64,000 bases of DNA from contig OZ176050.1 of the NCBI GenBank assembly GCA_964247055.1, forward strand, positions 8,432,001 through 8,496,000, written 5' to 3'. The notes beneath the pieces are model-generated. The model had not been told where the DNA came from. It made no database searches and saw only the letters and a list, made by a program, of their open reading frames with translations. Shown piece by piece: positions 1 through 11,353 of the stretch. The stretch comes from Paragordius varius. Its lineage: Eukaryota; Nematomorpha. Both the position numbers and the translations under genes were made by a program. Numbering within the stretch: the first letter of the stretch is position 1; every line of letters starts with the position of its first letter.

Positions 1-749
1 ATTTCAATAAGTGCCCCAATAATCAAAAGTAGATTAAGACCTAATTTTAAAATAATTAATATACATAGACATATTAATATTATATATATATATATATATA
101 TAAGGTATCACAATTTAGCGATACATGTTTTAATCCAGGCATGTCACGCTTTTTTCGGTACGCAAAATTGCTTAAAAATGTTAAAAATAGAAAAAATTAG
201 ATTTCAATCCTAAATTTAGCAGATATATTATCCAAAATATGGAAAATAATAAAAAATCCTAAATATATTCAACCGCAATGATATTTGACTCCTATTTTAA
301 TCATTCGATGAAAATTGGAACAATTTTTTTTTATTTACGGATTAAAAACCTTCCTTCATAAAGAGCTATTGTAAAGGCGCCTATAAATAGATTAAGTCAT
401 TATCATTCACTTTTTCAATCACAAGTATAGATAGTTTAATGAAAGAAATTGGGCTTACTAAATCCGAAAAAATAGGAACTTATAAGAAATAAATGAAAAT
501 AAAATGGGGCAAACATCTGATTAATAACATTTTGGCTAAATTAATATTATATGGATATAGACCACGTTTAAAAGATTTATCATATGTTTGCAGTTCTAAA
601 GACGGGGGCCCTAGATCGGAGATCGAAAATTGGTAACGAGCCTAGGATAAATGTTGAAAAGTTTTTCAATATTAGTTTCGATACGACAGTCCTATTTAAT
701 GGAATAAGAAACTTTTTAAAAATAAACACGCATAACAAATACCGCACTA
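1..749. other. Unassigned AT-rich DNA, no gene seen
   Basis: A short (AT)n tract lies near 84-102. A stretch around 540-720 has a more coding-like look (a GC-richer segment near 600-650), but no open frame or family could be recognised. It may be decayed transposon sequence. Confidence 0.5.
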
Positions 750-1285
750 TACCATTTGCACTTCTAGAGTGTCCTTGAACACTTCAAGTTGGTCCTTGAA
801 CAATTCAAGTTGATCCTTTGACTTTGTTTTGTATTTAACTTTTATCAATCAAATCGTAAATAATATCATCTATTTTATTGTTATTAACCTATTTTCTATT
901 ATTTAACATAAATTTAAAATCGATATCAACTTTTAATCTTTGAGAAACCGTATATCTTTATTAATTTCTTAAAATAATTTTGGATATTTATAAGATTTTA
1001 ACAAGAATTGAAAAATATAGAAGTTTTCTGAGTTATTAATTAAAATTTTTAATCAAAAACATTTAAAAGTCAATAATTTTATTCAATTGAAAAAAAATAG
1101 TTTGAAACAAAAAAGTGGTTTTTCAATAAAATTTTATTTTAAATGAATAAATATATAATAAATAAAGAAAATTAGCTTAAGTAATAATAAAATAAAAAAT
1201 AAATGCAAACATTATGGTTAAATCAAAATTTATAAATTTTAAGGACCAACTTGAAGTGTTCAAGGCTCTAGAAGTACAAATGGTA
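750..1285. mobile_element. Foldback MITE, family A copy 1 (TACCATTT ends)
   Basis: Starts TACCATTTGCACTTC and ends with its inverted counterpart (GAAGTACAAATGGTA), flanked by TA on both sides, as expected for a TA target duplication. Subterminal parts carry direct repeats of a unit like GTCCTTGAACACTTCAAGTT on the left and AAGGACCAACTTGAAGTGTT on the right, so the arms can fold back. The core is AT-rich and non-coding. Related copies lie at about 4719-5184 and 60133-60707. It is a non-autonomous element, and the transposase that moves it is not in the window. Confidence 0.8.
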
Positions 1286-1465
1286 TACACTATAAAAACT
1301 CATAAACTTTATAAAATTTATGGATGATGTTATTTGAATCTGACTAGGTTTATATGAATATTAAAATAATTAGTAACCGCTGTTTGTTTCGATTGGTGGA
1401 AAAATTATTGCTTTAACGAGTGTTTATTTAATGTCATTAACAATTTGATATCTCCATAAAATAAA

Positions 1466-3263
1466 GTGACCAGATAGGCTGTTTTTCGCAGTACAGTACT
1501 GGGTTTTCGAAAAAAAACCGCGCCCGTACTGCGCTGACTTTTGTACTGCTTTTTGAAATTTTATAAATATGTTTTAATTAGCATTTATTCATACAAGTTT
1601 TGTTTGTAGAATTCGATAGAGTAACCTTAGTTAAAATAAATAAATGGTTTTTTTTGCTCTAAAAAACTCTGGCTCTTAATTTCAATATTTAATTTTTTGC
1701 TTTAATTATACATGGAGTTGGGTTTTGGACCGGTCAAATCGCTTATGAATGCAGCCATTCGCGAAATGGCAGAACTATCAATATTCCAGATTTAGGCCAA
1801 CCTTTCACTCAGGGCTTCCGCAAAAGCGACCTCAAAAATAAACACAAAATAAAAATATTTTAGTAATTTGATCTTTTGAAAATTCATTTTTGTTTCATAT
1901 AGGTTTCAGCTAAATTAAATTTGTTTGAGTTTACTTTAATTATAATTATCAAACGGAAAATTTTTATATTTCCACAACATATTATTTAAATTCAATATAT
2001 TTGGTTTCGATATAATTCTTTTTTTCTAGGAAAAAAACAACTTTTTTATGTTTTGGGTGGGAGGTTTGTTCCTTAATTTTTTGCTTCCCTAAACTTTAAT
2101 TTGTATCCAGTTTTCTTTTAATTCTTTTGTGCATAAGCAAATTAGACCTATTTTAATTTTGGCACACATACACACACACACATAATAATTTTTTTATTAA
2201 TTCTTTTCATTTTAATTTTCTTTTCCGTGCCTTTTCTTATAAACAAAATATGGACTATGGAAAAAACACAACTCATAATAGATACCTTGAAAGTAATTGT
2301 AATAGTCAAAAATACAGAAGAAAATTGTGAAGCTTTTTTAGATAAAATTTCGCAAAACCATAAATTATTGGGACAATTACATAAATCTGAAAAATATATA
2401 TTTATTATTTTTAGATATTATTACTATTATAAAAAAATAATTATTTATTAATAATTATGTCACGTCATATACCATTGATTGGGTAGACTCAGAACTATTT
2501 AATCATTTTTAAATTTTACACTGTAGCAAAGTCGGCATTTAAATAATTTTCTATCCATTCACCTATCTTTTTTTCATCAACGCATAGTTTTACCTTCTGT
2601 CAAATAGTCATTTTTTTCAAAAAGCTATGGAAACTTTCATAAGATCGTGTGTGAATGATTTTATCTGCACGGCAACATCTTATAAAAACCAGATATATTG
2701 TTTCCCTCTATTTTTATCATCATATATTTGGTAATAATATTGTTTTTGACAATTAGTATTTTTTAAAACTAACATACCATTATAATCTATATATTTATAA
2801 AAATGGAAAGTAGTGGCTTGGTGATCTATTTCCGGGAAACCGGTAGATCCATTCAAATCCAAATGTCGAAAAAATAAGATCATTAATGAATGCCTCGACA
2901 ATAGCTTCGCCTTTTTTTGAATTAGGCCCCCAGTTCGGGCCCACCCCGTGTAAAATACGTTTTTTTTAAAACAGAAGTCCACAAAAATCGTGTCTTTGAC
3001 ACAATCTGGAAAACGTGTTGGACCATTCAATTTCAAATATGATTTTTGTTTACTTATTTTCGATTGCGTTAAACATAATCGGCTCGTTTTTTTAATTAAG
3101 GCCCTCTTTTTTTTTAATAAATTTAATATTTCAATTGTTTCTAATGAGCTTATAAATAGTAACGAACAATATTATTTAATATAAAACACCGAAAATCCGG
3201 TTAAAAAACAGGCAAAGTATGTTTTAATTTTGTACTGCACCAGGGTTCTAAATATCTGGTCAC
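1466..3263. mobile_element. DNA transposon remnant, family G (GTGACCAGATA ends)
   Basis: Both ends read inward as GTGACCAGATA, followed on each side by segments rich in GCAGTACA or GTACTGC. A second copy of the left 600 bp lies at 63035-63650. Inside, on the + strand, a 74-codon frame at 2227-2451 has a stretch (NTEENCEAFLDKI, then HKSEKY) resembling a piece of a hAT-type transposase. That link is weak. A tandem repeat (family F) lies inside at 2812-3110. The superfamily is uncertain. Confidence 0.55.
2812..3110. repeat. Family F repeat, tandem dimer of about 185-bp units
   Basis: Two diverged units lie in tandem (about 2812-2999 and 3000-3110). One further unit lies at 9178-9340. On the minus strand the units read as related peptides (LDLNGSTGFPE in one, KLNGPTRFPD in the next). 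Origin unknown: SINE, satellite or a decayed repeat-protein exon are all possible. Confidence 0.5.
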
Positions 3264-4232
3264 ATTACCATAAAATGATTTTTTTAACAATAAAGCAGAC
3301 GCCAACTGATTATGGAATTATACATTTCTCTGGTTTTTTCAAATATACAACACTTGTAATAAACTGGCAATCAAATGTACAATCAATACCCTTGAACCAA
3401 CTAATTAGTTTTCGTGCAAGGATGTGCCCTTACCTCCATTTATTAACTTATTGTTGAAGCATCTATCTAGGAGCCTTACCATTTTCAGTGGACAATGTTT
3501 TCATACAATTATTTTTACAACATAAATAATCTGCTGAATACCGTTAAAGTGAATGTTGAAGCAAACTCCACCAGTCATGATTGATACTAAAAAACCTATC
3601 GCTAATCAACGTAATAATTTTGCATTTTTTTGCGTTATACTTTTTTAAAAGTTTGTATCCTTGGCACGCCTTGGTGCTTAACTTGGGCTAACTCACCAAA
3701 ATTTTGAACAATTTATTAAAAATTATTATCCAAAATAACATCCCCAAAGCAACGGTTTATGTTGCAGTAGAATCATAATATATCTACTGATAAATCCCGT
3801 GTTGTTTGACAGTTTAAAATTTCATGGAGAGCTGGCACCAAATTTTTGCTCGATCTATCAAAAATCTATGTCGTATAACACGATCCAATTTGTTGTATAA
3901 AAACATTATTCTGGGTTTAATTGAAATCGCAATAGATGGAACCCTAAACCATGTTGGTTGTGCTTAAATCAGCAGTCATCCTCAAAGTTCCTCAAACGGT
4001 TTGCGTTGCACTAGATTGTCCAAAATGAATATTTATGAGAAAGCTCAGGGATTGGTCAAAAATGAAGTCTTATTTTTAACAATACACATAATCAATAATA
4101 TGGCAATAAAAATAAAAATTAGTACTGTAATGCGATATAGCTTACGCATTTGTCACGCCATGTTCATAAAGCTAAATTGAATAGGAAAATAACAATATAT
4201 ATCATTAGGATATGTAAATTAATAAGTATGTA
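3264..4232. other. Unassigned DNA between two transposons
   Basis: No gene recognised. On the minus strand around 3720-4030 two loosely similar segments (each near TGCAACRYAAACCGTT) hint at an old tandem or a decayed coding remnant, but nothing can be named. Confidence 0.4.
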
Positions 4233-5685
4233 TACCATTTTTCATGCAAAAACATCATTTTTTCAACCAAACGCACCATTTTTTCAAGCAAACGCAACAT
4301 TTTTTCAACCAAACGCACCATTTTTTCAAGCAAACGCAACATTTTTTCAAGCAAAGACAACATTTTTTCAAGCAAACGCAACATTTTTTCAAGCAAACGC
4401 AACATTTTTTCAACCAAATACAACATTTTTTCATCCAAACGCAACATTTTTTCATCCAAAGACAACATTTTTTCAAGCAAAAACAACACTTTTTTTAATA
4501 GTACAAAAAATTACTATTAATTGTATGACAATTTAATTATCATATATTTATTAAATTTTAAGTTATGTAATTTATTTTTAGCGTTGAATTATGATTTTTA
4601 TCGTTTTATCATCAATTTGATGGTAAATTAATTGATTTTCAAACCATAAATTGCCTAATTTATTTATATTAATTATATTTTTCTTTTACAACTTTAGTAC
4701 CGTCTATAATCAATTTATATAATTTGCACTTCAAGAGTGTCTTTGAAGCTTTAAAGTTATCCTTCGCTTAAATTTGGTCCTTACATTTTTTGCAGTTTGC
4801 ATACAACCGTAATTATTGTATGTATCTTTTTTAAATTTAACCTAATATATATCTTTATTTATTAGTGTTTCATTTTAATAAAAACAACTTTATTTGTTTC
4901 GAGCTTCTAAATATTACAATCAATAACCCACAAAACTTAGATATTTTTTAATATAGTTATAAAAATTTATAGAAATAATAAGGATGTACGGTTCTTATGA
5001 AAAAAAAGTTGCTATTTATTTAATAGTTTAGGTTAATAAAGAGAATAGGTTAAAAATGATAGGATAAATATATTTTATTACCTCATTAATAAAAGGTAGA
5101 AACAAAATTAAAATATTGAAGGACCAACTTGAAGTGTTCATCGACCAACTTTAAATTTTTAAAAACACTCTTGAAGCGCAATATATTGATTAGGTGAAAC
5201 TAAAGTTGAAATATGGGCAAAATCAAAATGTTTGAAAATCAATTAATTTACCATCAAATATTGATGATAAACGATAAAAATCATAATTCAACGCTAAAAA
5301 TAAATTACATTAACTTAAAATTAAATAAATATATTATAATTAAATTGTCATACAATAAATAGTAATTTTTTGTACTATTAAAAAAAGTGTTGTTTTTGCT
5401 TGAAAAAATGTTGTCTTTGGTTGAAAAAATGTTGCGTTTGGTTGAAAAAATGTTGCGTTTGGATGAAAAAATGTTGCGTTTGCTTGAAAAAATGTTGCGT
5501 TTGCTTGAAAAATTGTTGTCTTTGCTTGAAAAAATGTTGCGTTTGCTTGAAAAAATGTTGTCTTTGCTTGAAAAAATGTTGCGTTTGCTTGAAAAAATGT
5601 TGTCTTTGCTTGAAAAAATGTTGCGTTTGGTTGAAAAAATGTTGCATTTGGTTGAAAAAATGATGTTTTTGCATGAAAAATGGTA
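4233..5685. mobile_element. Foldback element, family B, arms built of 21-bp tandem repeats
   Basis: Left end TACCATTTTTCATGC, right end its inverse, flanked by TA on both sides. Each arm is about 260 bp of a tandemly repeated 21-bp unit (ATTTTTTCAAGCAAACGCAAC with variants) followed by about 150 bp of unique sequence that is also inverted (4505-4640 against 5230-5380). The structure is that of Foldback (FB)-type elements. The centre is occupied by a nested, decayed family A MITE at about 4719-5184. A degenerate half copy of family B lies at 62783-63030. It is non-coding: long open frames in several phases result only from the 21-bp periodicity. Confidence 0.85.
4719..5184. mobile_element. Family A MITE nested in the family B foldback element
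   Basis: Ends (ATTTGCACTTCAAGAGTGT on the left, CACTCTTGAAGCGCAAT on the right) match family A copies at 750-1285 and 60133-60707. It sits at the centre of the larger foldback element, so it inserted later or forms part of a composite. More diverged than copy 1. Confidence 0.65.
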
Positions 5686-5990
5686 TATATTTAAAATTTT
5701 ACTATGGCCAAATAGCTCGACACAAGAATAAACTTTTTTACATGACAACACCATATTTTATATTTGTTTGAATTCATCCTAAGAATAATAATATTTTCAA
5801 TCATACGAATAATCCATTCTTCAAAGCTTTTTAACGCTAAATTATCGGAAAAACAAAAAATTAACGGACTGAAACAAAATAAACAAATGAAGTACAAAAT
5901 TCATTTATATAATGAAGGCTCCCGGTAAAGAAAACAAAAAATATGTTCGTACAGCCTTGTAAAATCTTTAATATATATATATATATATAC

Positions 5991-7213
5991 ACTGTGTTTT
6001 TATGAGATAGCTTATGACGAGCGTATTCATTTGCCGCAAAAATTTTTATTTGTTGACAACCTAGTGTTTTTGAAATATTGAGAGAAAATCGAAATCGGGC
6101 AAAAAGTGAAAATTATGGATTAAGGATAATTCAAAAAATAATGATAAAATTTGAACTATTATGGTTTATTATCATTTTAGGAGATATTTTCAATATATAA
6201 ATAGCCTAAAATAATATAGTTAGGGTTCCTATAAAATTTCAGCTCAAAAGAAGGCGTTTTTCTTTTATCACACTTAAAAGACAAAAAAATTTTAATCAAA
6301 CTATATTAAAATATTTTTTTTAATTATTTACTGCCTAACTCACTATTAAAATCTTAACATTTATATTTTATTCAGTAAAAGATACTTATATATCAAAATA
6401 AAACCAAAAATATTGATATTTATTTTTGCATTTTTTTGTCATCGGGTTCATGAGTGTATAAAAAATTTATACTGTTTTATTTTGGATTCTTACATGAGTG
6501 GGAATTATTCAGTATATAATTTATGCAAAATAGGATTTAAAAGTAGTGGAATATCATTTAATAATCCTTACAAATCCTTGTAACAAGTCTGTTTTATGAC
6601 AAATTAATATTTGTATTGGGATTTGTACGGATAGGTAGATTTTCCACTACTTTTAAATCCTATTTTGCCTAAAATATTTCGCACTCATGTTAGATTCCAA
6701 AATAGAACAGTATAAATATTTTATACACTCACAAACCAGATGACAAAAAAAGTAAAAATAAAAAACAATATTTTTTGGTTTTATTTTGATATATAAGTTT
6801 TTTTACTGAATTAAATATGGATGTTAAGATTTTAAAAGTGAGTTTAGCTAGTAATGAATTAAAAAATATTAAAATAGTTTTATAAAAAAAAATTTGTCTT
6901 GTGAATGTGTTAAAAGAAAAACGCCATCTTTTGAGCTGAAATTTTATAGAAACCCTAACTATATTATTTTAGGCTATTTATATATTGAAAATATCTCCTA
7001 AAATGATAATAAACCATAATATCTCAAATTTTATCATTATTTTTTGAATTATCCTTAATTTACACTTTTTGCCCTATTTCGATTTTCCCTCCATATTTTA
7101 AAAACTAGGTTGTCAACAAATAAAAATTTTTGCGGCAAATGAATACACTGGTCATAAGCTATCTCATGAAAAAAATTTCGTTTAATCAAAATGACCTTCT
7201 TTTTTGCACACAG
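5991..7213. mobile_element. 1.2-kb palindromic Tc1/mariner-type element, family D
   Basis: The two halves (5991 to about 6600, and about 6610 to 7213) are inverted copies of each other over nearly their full length. The ends read ACTGTGT(GC)AAAAA and are flanked by TA-rich DNA. Shared blocks include TTTGCCGCAAAAATTTTTAT near each end and TCCTATTTTGC near the centre. No transposase frame is visible. It is probably a non-autonomous foldback derivative. A half copy follows at 7226-7420. Confidence 0.75.
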
Positions 7214-7225
7214 TATATATATATA

Positions 7226-7420
7226 CACTGTGTGCAAAAAAATTTTTAACATAAATTTTTTTCATATAGCTTATGACCAGCGTATTCATATGCCGCAAAA
7301 ATTTTTATTTGTTGACAACCTAGTTTTTGAAATATTGAGAGAAAATTGAAATCGGGCAAAAAGTGAAAATTAAGGATAATTAAGGATAATTCAAAAAATA
7401 ATGAAAAAATTTGAAATATA
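7226..7420. mobile_element. Half copy of family D, cut by element E1
   Basis: Repeats the left arm of 5991-7213 from CACTGTGTGCAAAAAAA onward and stops where the next element (CACAGCTCAACAAGG end) begins at 7421. The insertion of E1 therefore post-dates it. Confidence 0.7.
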
Positions 7421-7627
7421 ACACAGCTCAACAAGGTTTTGCACCACCCCATTTTTTGCACTTTAAGATATCTAATGGGATAGAAAGGCCAAATCAAAAA
7501 AAATTTTAAGGCCACCAATAGGATTTTTCCAAAATTCAATTTTTAATTTTGTATTTAATTTAAAAGAAACAAGCATTCCTCGTGTTGTTTAAATATTTAA
7601 ACGAGCAAGATACAAGTAACATCCAGG

Positions 7628-8497
7628 TATTTTCATATTATTTTAGTACGAAAATGCAAAAATGATCCAAATATATTTTGCATCTGTTGTGGTAAATATA
7701 TATTTAACAAAAATAACTTGCGGAATATCGATGTTAATACTGGAATTTTTACAAAATATTTTGATACCAAAATTGATAATGACAGAGCATGCCCCCCCCC
7801 CCATTTTTTCTTACGAAGACTCTACAGAATTATTGGTGATCCATTAAATAAAACTTTATCTGAAAGTTTATCTTTATATTTAAAAATATAAACTGCCTAA
7901 AAATGCTGCTTATTCATAAAAAATCTTGAAAAAGATTCAGCCTCATTCATTTACTTTCAAAATCATTATAAACTCAGTAAAGCCAAAGCTGAGGCTAAGA
8001 TAGCTAATGGACCTTTAATCAAAAAATTTTTACAAGATAACTATAAACCTATTATTTGCAAAGGAAAAAAAGCCTTTGAAGCTTTAAAAAAATACAACAC
8101 AGGCGCATCATATATATTTAAATATTAGGATCACATAAGTCTTAAAAGTATAAAATATTAGGCCAGGAGCTTGTAGAAAGTTACCATAGGATGGGTACAT
8201 TATTTTATTAGGCTGTAAAATGACTATGAAGCTACGAAAGATTCCCGTATTACGGAAAGCGAGCAACTCGCACAATATTTCTGATTTTATCTGGAATTTT
8301 ATTGCTACAATTATTATTTTAAATATATACAATAAATAAATGTTTATTTTATTGAATATATTAATTAAAAATTTGTAGTTAAAAAGAAAATGAAAAATAA
8401 ATTTAATATGTATTTATACAATTTTTTGTGAAAGCTACAAAGATATACGAATAAATGGATATATAGACTATAATCAACACTAAAATACAAAAAATTT
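7628..8497. other. Unknown insert inside element E1
   Basis: Present in E1 but absent at the matching point of E2. It holds a + strand open stretch at about 7943-8127 reading like real protein (for example KAFEALKKYNTGAS), but it has no recognised family and no complete frame. A run of ten C lies near 7792-7801. Confidence 0.4.
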
Positions 8498-9177
8498 ATT
8501 TGCATTAATAACAAAATTCTAGGCATTAAATAAAATGAGATACTAAACAAGCTAAGCCAAAGTATTAAAAATCTAAAAGGGCTAAAGTATGATGTGATAG
8601 ATCCTGGCGGCTTGCACAAGCTCTGCCTTATCCCCAAGCGATCCTATACAGTCAATACAAAATAAGAATATTTGTAAAAAAGATTTAAATATTAAGAGTA
8701 AAGCAATGAATATTTATAAAAAGAAAAAAACAAAGGGCCATAGTGTATGTGCAAGCACAACCATGCCCATTAAATAATAATTATTTACTATTAAAGAAAA
8801 AAGGAAAGGAAAGGCATTTACTGAGTATATTTTATACCATTACCATGCCCCTATCTACGTGCCAGCATTACCATGGCCATTAAATATTAATTATTTTTTT
8901 TACTAGTTATGTAATACCATACCATTACCATGCCTATATCACTGGAAAGAATAGATTTACACAATTTTTTTTTCATATTACAAGGGTGAATGATAAAAAT
9001 TTAAATAATACGAAGCTGCAAACAATTGATTTAAGAGCCGATTTAAAATATTTGAAATTCGACTCAACTTTTGTTATAAAAATTATAGAAATAAAAAAAT
9101 TTATTAAAAAATGTGCAAATAAAAATAAAAATATGCTCATCTTTTTATAAAAATGGAAAATGCTGGCTTTGTGATCA

Positions 9178-9340
9178 GTTTCCGGAAAACCTGTAGACCC
9201 ATTCAAATCCAAACTTCGAAAAAATATAATCATTAATGAATGCCCGACAATAGCTTCGCCCTTTTTTAAATTAGGCCTCCAGTTCGGGTCCAACCCGAAT
9301 AAAAAATTTTTTTAAAATAAAAGTCCACAAAAATAATTTT
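9178..9340. repeat. Family F repeat unit, second location
   Basis: Matches 2812-2999 at most positions. The minus-strand peptide is also preserved (LDLNGSTGFPETDH). It sits inside element J. Confidence 0.55.
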
Positions 9341-9866
9341 TTGAATCTCTTTTTCGCCCAGGTTAAGAAACCGTAAAAATTTAATGAGGATTCCAGGTAT
9401 TCCCTGTTAAAAAGCAAACATTTTAGTCGTGCATGTTTTTTATATCACCTCTGGGTAGGGAGCTATCCGCCGAAAACTGCTGCACCATATCGAAATTGCG
9501 TTGTTTTGGGCTAATTTTCAAAAAACAGAAGCCATACGAGTTCAGGTAAACACATTTCTGCGAAATTTGTATATCATTCTTTTCGTTAAAAAGGGACCAC
9601 AAATGATTTACTTTTTATATCCCTTGATCCTAGCTGTGAACATAATTCAAAATAAAACTTTTAACCATGATTTCGTAAAACAAAATTAAAAGTTCTAGTT
9701 GAATATAATAAAAAACAGTTTCAATATGGTCACTTTTAAGTAAACAATATGAGCCTCTGCAAAAACTGTAAAAGAATAATTAGAAACATTCTTTTTATTT
9801 ATTAAGTTTTTTATTATTTTTTTATCTCGATTACCTCTATTTATTGCAAATTATTAAGAATAATTA

Positions 9867-9909
9867 TCCGTGCGACTAGGTCACAGCGAAGCTGACAGGG
9901 CCAGCTAGT
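9867..9909 (+). mobile_element. Possible Helitron-like 3' terminus
   Basis: The sequence has a small hairpin (CAGC-GAA-GCTG), about ten further bases, then CTAGT followed by A. This is the layout of Helitron 3' ends (hairpin, then CTRR, inserted before T). The 5' end (TC) was not located and no Rep/helicase coding is present, so this is tentative. Confidence 0.35.
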
Positions 9910-9925
9910 AATTAATATAATTTTA

Positions 9926-10117
9926 AACACCTCCGAATGAGATTAGTTTACGTGATGAACCACAAAAATATTAATAAAAACTATATTTATAATTGTTTTC
10001 AATGTCTAATTTTTTCGCTTCAAAGCAATAATTAATAAAATATCATGTCAAAAATTAAAATAATTTTTAAATACTTATTTTTGCGTTCATCACATAAACG
10101 ACCCATTCGAAGGTGTT
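9926..10117. mobile_element. Small palindromic MITE (AACACCT ends)
   Basis: About 192 bp. Left AACACCTCCGAATGAG and right, read inverted, AACACCTTCGAATGGG. Both continue into a matching TTTAYGTGATGAACG block. The target duplication is unclear. It sits inside element J. Confidence 0.6.
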
Positions 10118-10165
10118 CTAAATAATTTTTATACCTAGGTGTTTTATAATAATAATAATGTGATT

Positions 10166-10390
10166 TCATGAAAAAGATTCAATAGTATTTAGTTGAGGGG
10201 AATTAGGAGGTAAGAAAACAAGCCTATTTTTTAATTCCCCAACCACCGCAGCTCTATGAATTGGCTTCAAATATTTTAAATATGCTCTTAAATCGATTGT
10301 TTGCAGCTTCGTATTATTTAAGGTTCTATCATTCACCCTTGTAATATGAAAAAAATTGTGTAAATCTATTCTTTCCAGTGATATAGGCAT
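10166..10390 (-). pseudogene. DDE transposase C-terminal fragment (Tc1/IS630 type)
   Basis: The frame ends in FLPPNSPQLNTIESFS, the hallmark third-acidic-residue block (PPxSPxLNxIE) of Tc1/mariner and IS630 DDE transposases. Only about 74 residues survive, and the upstream part runs out through the TIR of element J, whose left arm carries the mirror-image start of the same sequence (8930-9060). It is not functional. It identifies the superfamily of element J. Confidence 0.7.
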
Positions 10391-11353
10391 GGTAATGGTA
10401 TGGTATTACATAACTAGTAAAAAAAATAATTATTATATTTAATGGGCATGGTAATGCTTGCACGTAGATAGGGGCATGGTAATGGTATAAAATATAGTCA
10501 GTAAATGCCTTTCCTTTCCTTTTTTCTTTAATAGTAAATAATTATTATTTAATGGGCATGGTTGTGCTTGCACATACACTATGGCCCTTTGTTTTTTCTT
10601 TTTATAAATATTCATTGTTTTACTCTTAATATTTAAATCTTTATTACAAATATTCTTATTTTGTATTGACTGTAATTATGCCAGATATGGCAAAGGTAAC
10701 AAGTAATCGTAGAGCGCGATATGAGAGGCTTGCAAGCAAATTGACATGTCAACCAATTCACAGAATAAAATTAGATAAATTATACCATTGAATTGAATAA
10801 AGAGATTAGGTAAATACAAATGGTCCAATCCCATAACAGTATATTCTACTAAAAGTGGCTACCCAACATCCATCGGAAATTCAAAATACAGACCAACCAA
10901 CGATTTTAAAAAATAAATAATATCCACTGCTTCATTAAATGATATTAATTTTATAATATAATAACTTTTTATTATTAAGTTATATTTGATTTTCTCTTGT
11001 TTTTGAAAAATTAAAAAACCCATAATATCTCAAAATTCTAATTGGGGGGATCAAAAAATTTTCAGATTCGGTTTTAGAACACAATTAGTCATAATTTAAA
11101 AGATTGAGTGGTGGTGCTCAAAAATGTCCAAATTTGTCGACTAGTGTTATCGAAGTTTCAACTATTTAACATTATATTTGATACTAATTTTATTATCATC
11201 CTCTTATAGCGGCAGTGCTCTAATTACCTATTGTGGTTAAATGCTTGTGAATACATGTTTGATCATACATCATAACATAGTTTAAAATATGCGCCTTCTA
11301 AAAGCCTGTATGGATGCCCAACTTAATACACTTTTTATTAACATCAATGAATA

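Larger units (their letters stand above)
8649..10672. mobile_element. Element J: long-TIR Tc1/IS630-like transposon remnant
   Basis: Ends CAGTCAATACAAAATAAGAA and its exact inverse, flanked by TA target duplications (8647-8648, 10673-10674). The inverted arms extend about 400 bp. The matching uninterrupted site is visible in E2 (CCTATAATTATGCC). Each arm contains part of a transposase gene (see 10166-10390). Later arrivals inside are a family F unit (9178-9340), a Helitron-like terminus (9867-9909) and a small palindromic MITE (9926-10117). Confidence 0.75.
7421..11147. mobile_element. Tc1/mariner-type element E copy 1, split by later insertions
   Basis: Left end ACACAGCTCAACAAGG and right end CGACTAGTGT lie next to TA. 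Copy 2 (11354-12498) aligns with three pieces of this one: 7421-7627, about 8498-8648 and 10673-11147. The gaps are an unknown insert (7628-8497) and a long-TIR element J (8649-10672) inserted at a TA. A decayed coding stretch on the + strand at about 7943-8127 in the first insert (lysine-rich, not recognised) is the only coding-like signal. The transposase is not identifiable. Confidence 0.7.

Noticed and set aside
584-778. 64-codon plus-strand frame
   Set aside because: No family, no splice context, and it runs into the start of a MITE.
2227-2451. Independent small gene
   Set aside because: It lies inside a TIR-bounded element and looks like a transposase scrap. The C-terminal part is low complexity (tyrosine runs).
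4233-4490. CRISPR-like regularly spaced repeats
   Set aside because: Units are head-to-tail without unique spacers, and the context is eukaryotic.
4150-4536. Long open frames on both strands through the 21-bp repeat (also at 5305-5754)
   Set aside because: The unit is 21 bp, a multiple of three, so any stop-free phase stays open. The peptides are pure repeats (for example FFQANAT), and the two arms are inverted copies of each other.
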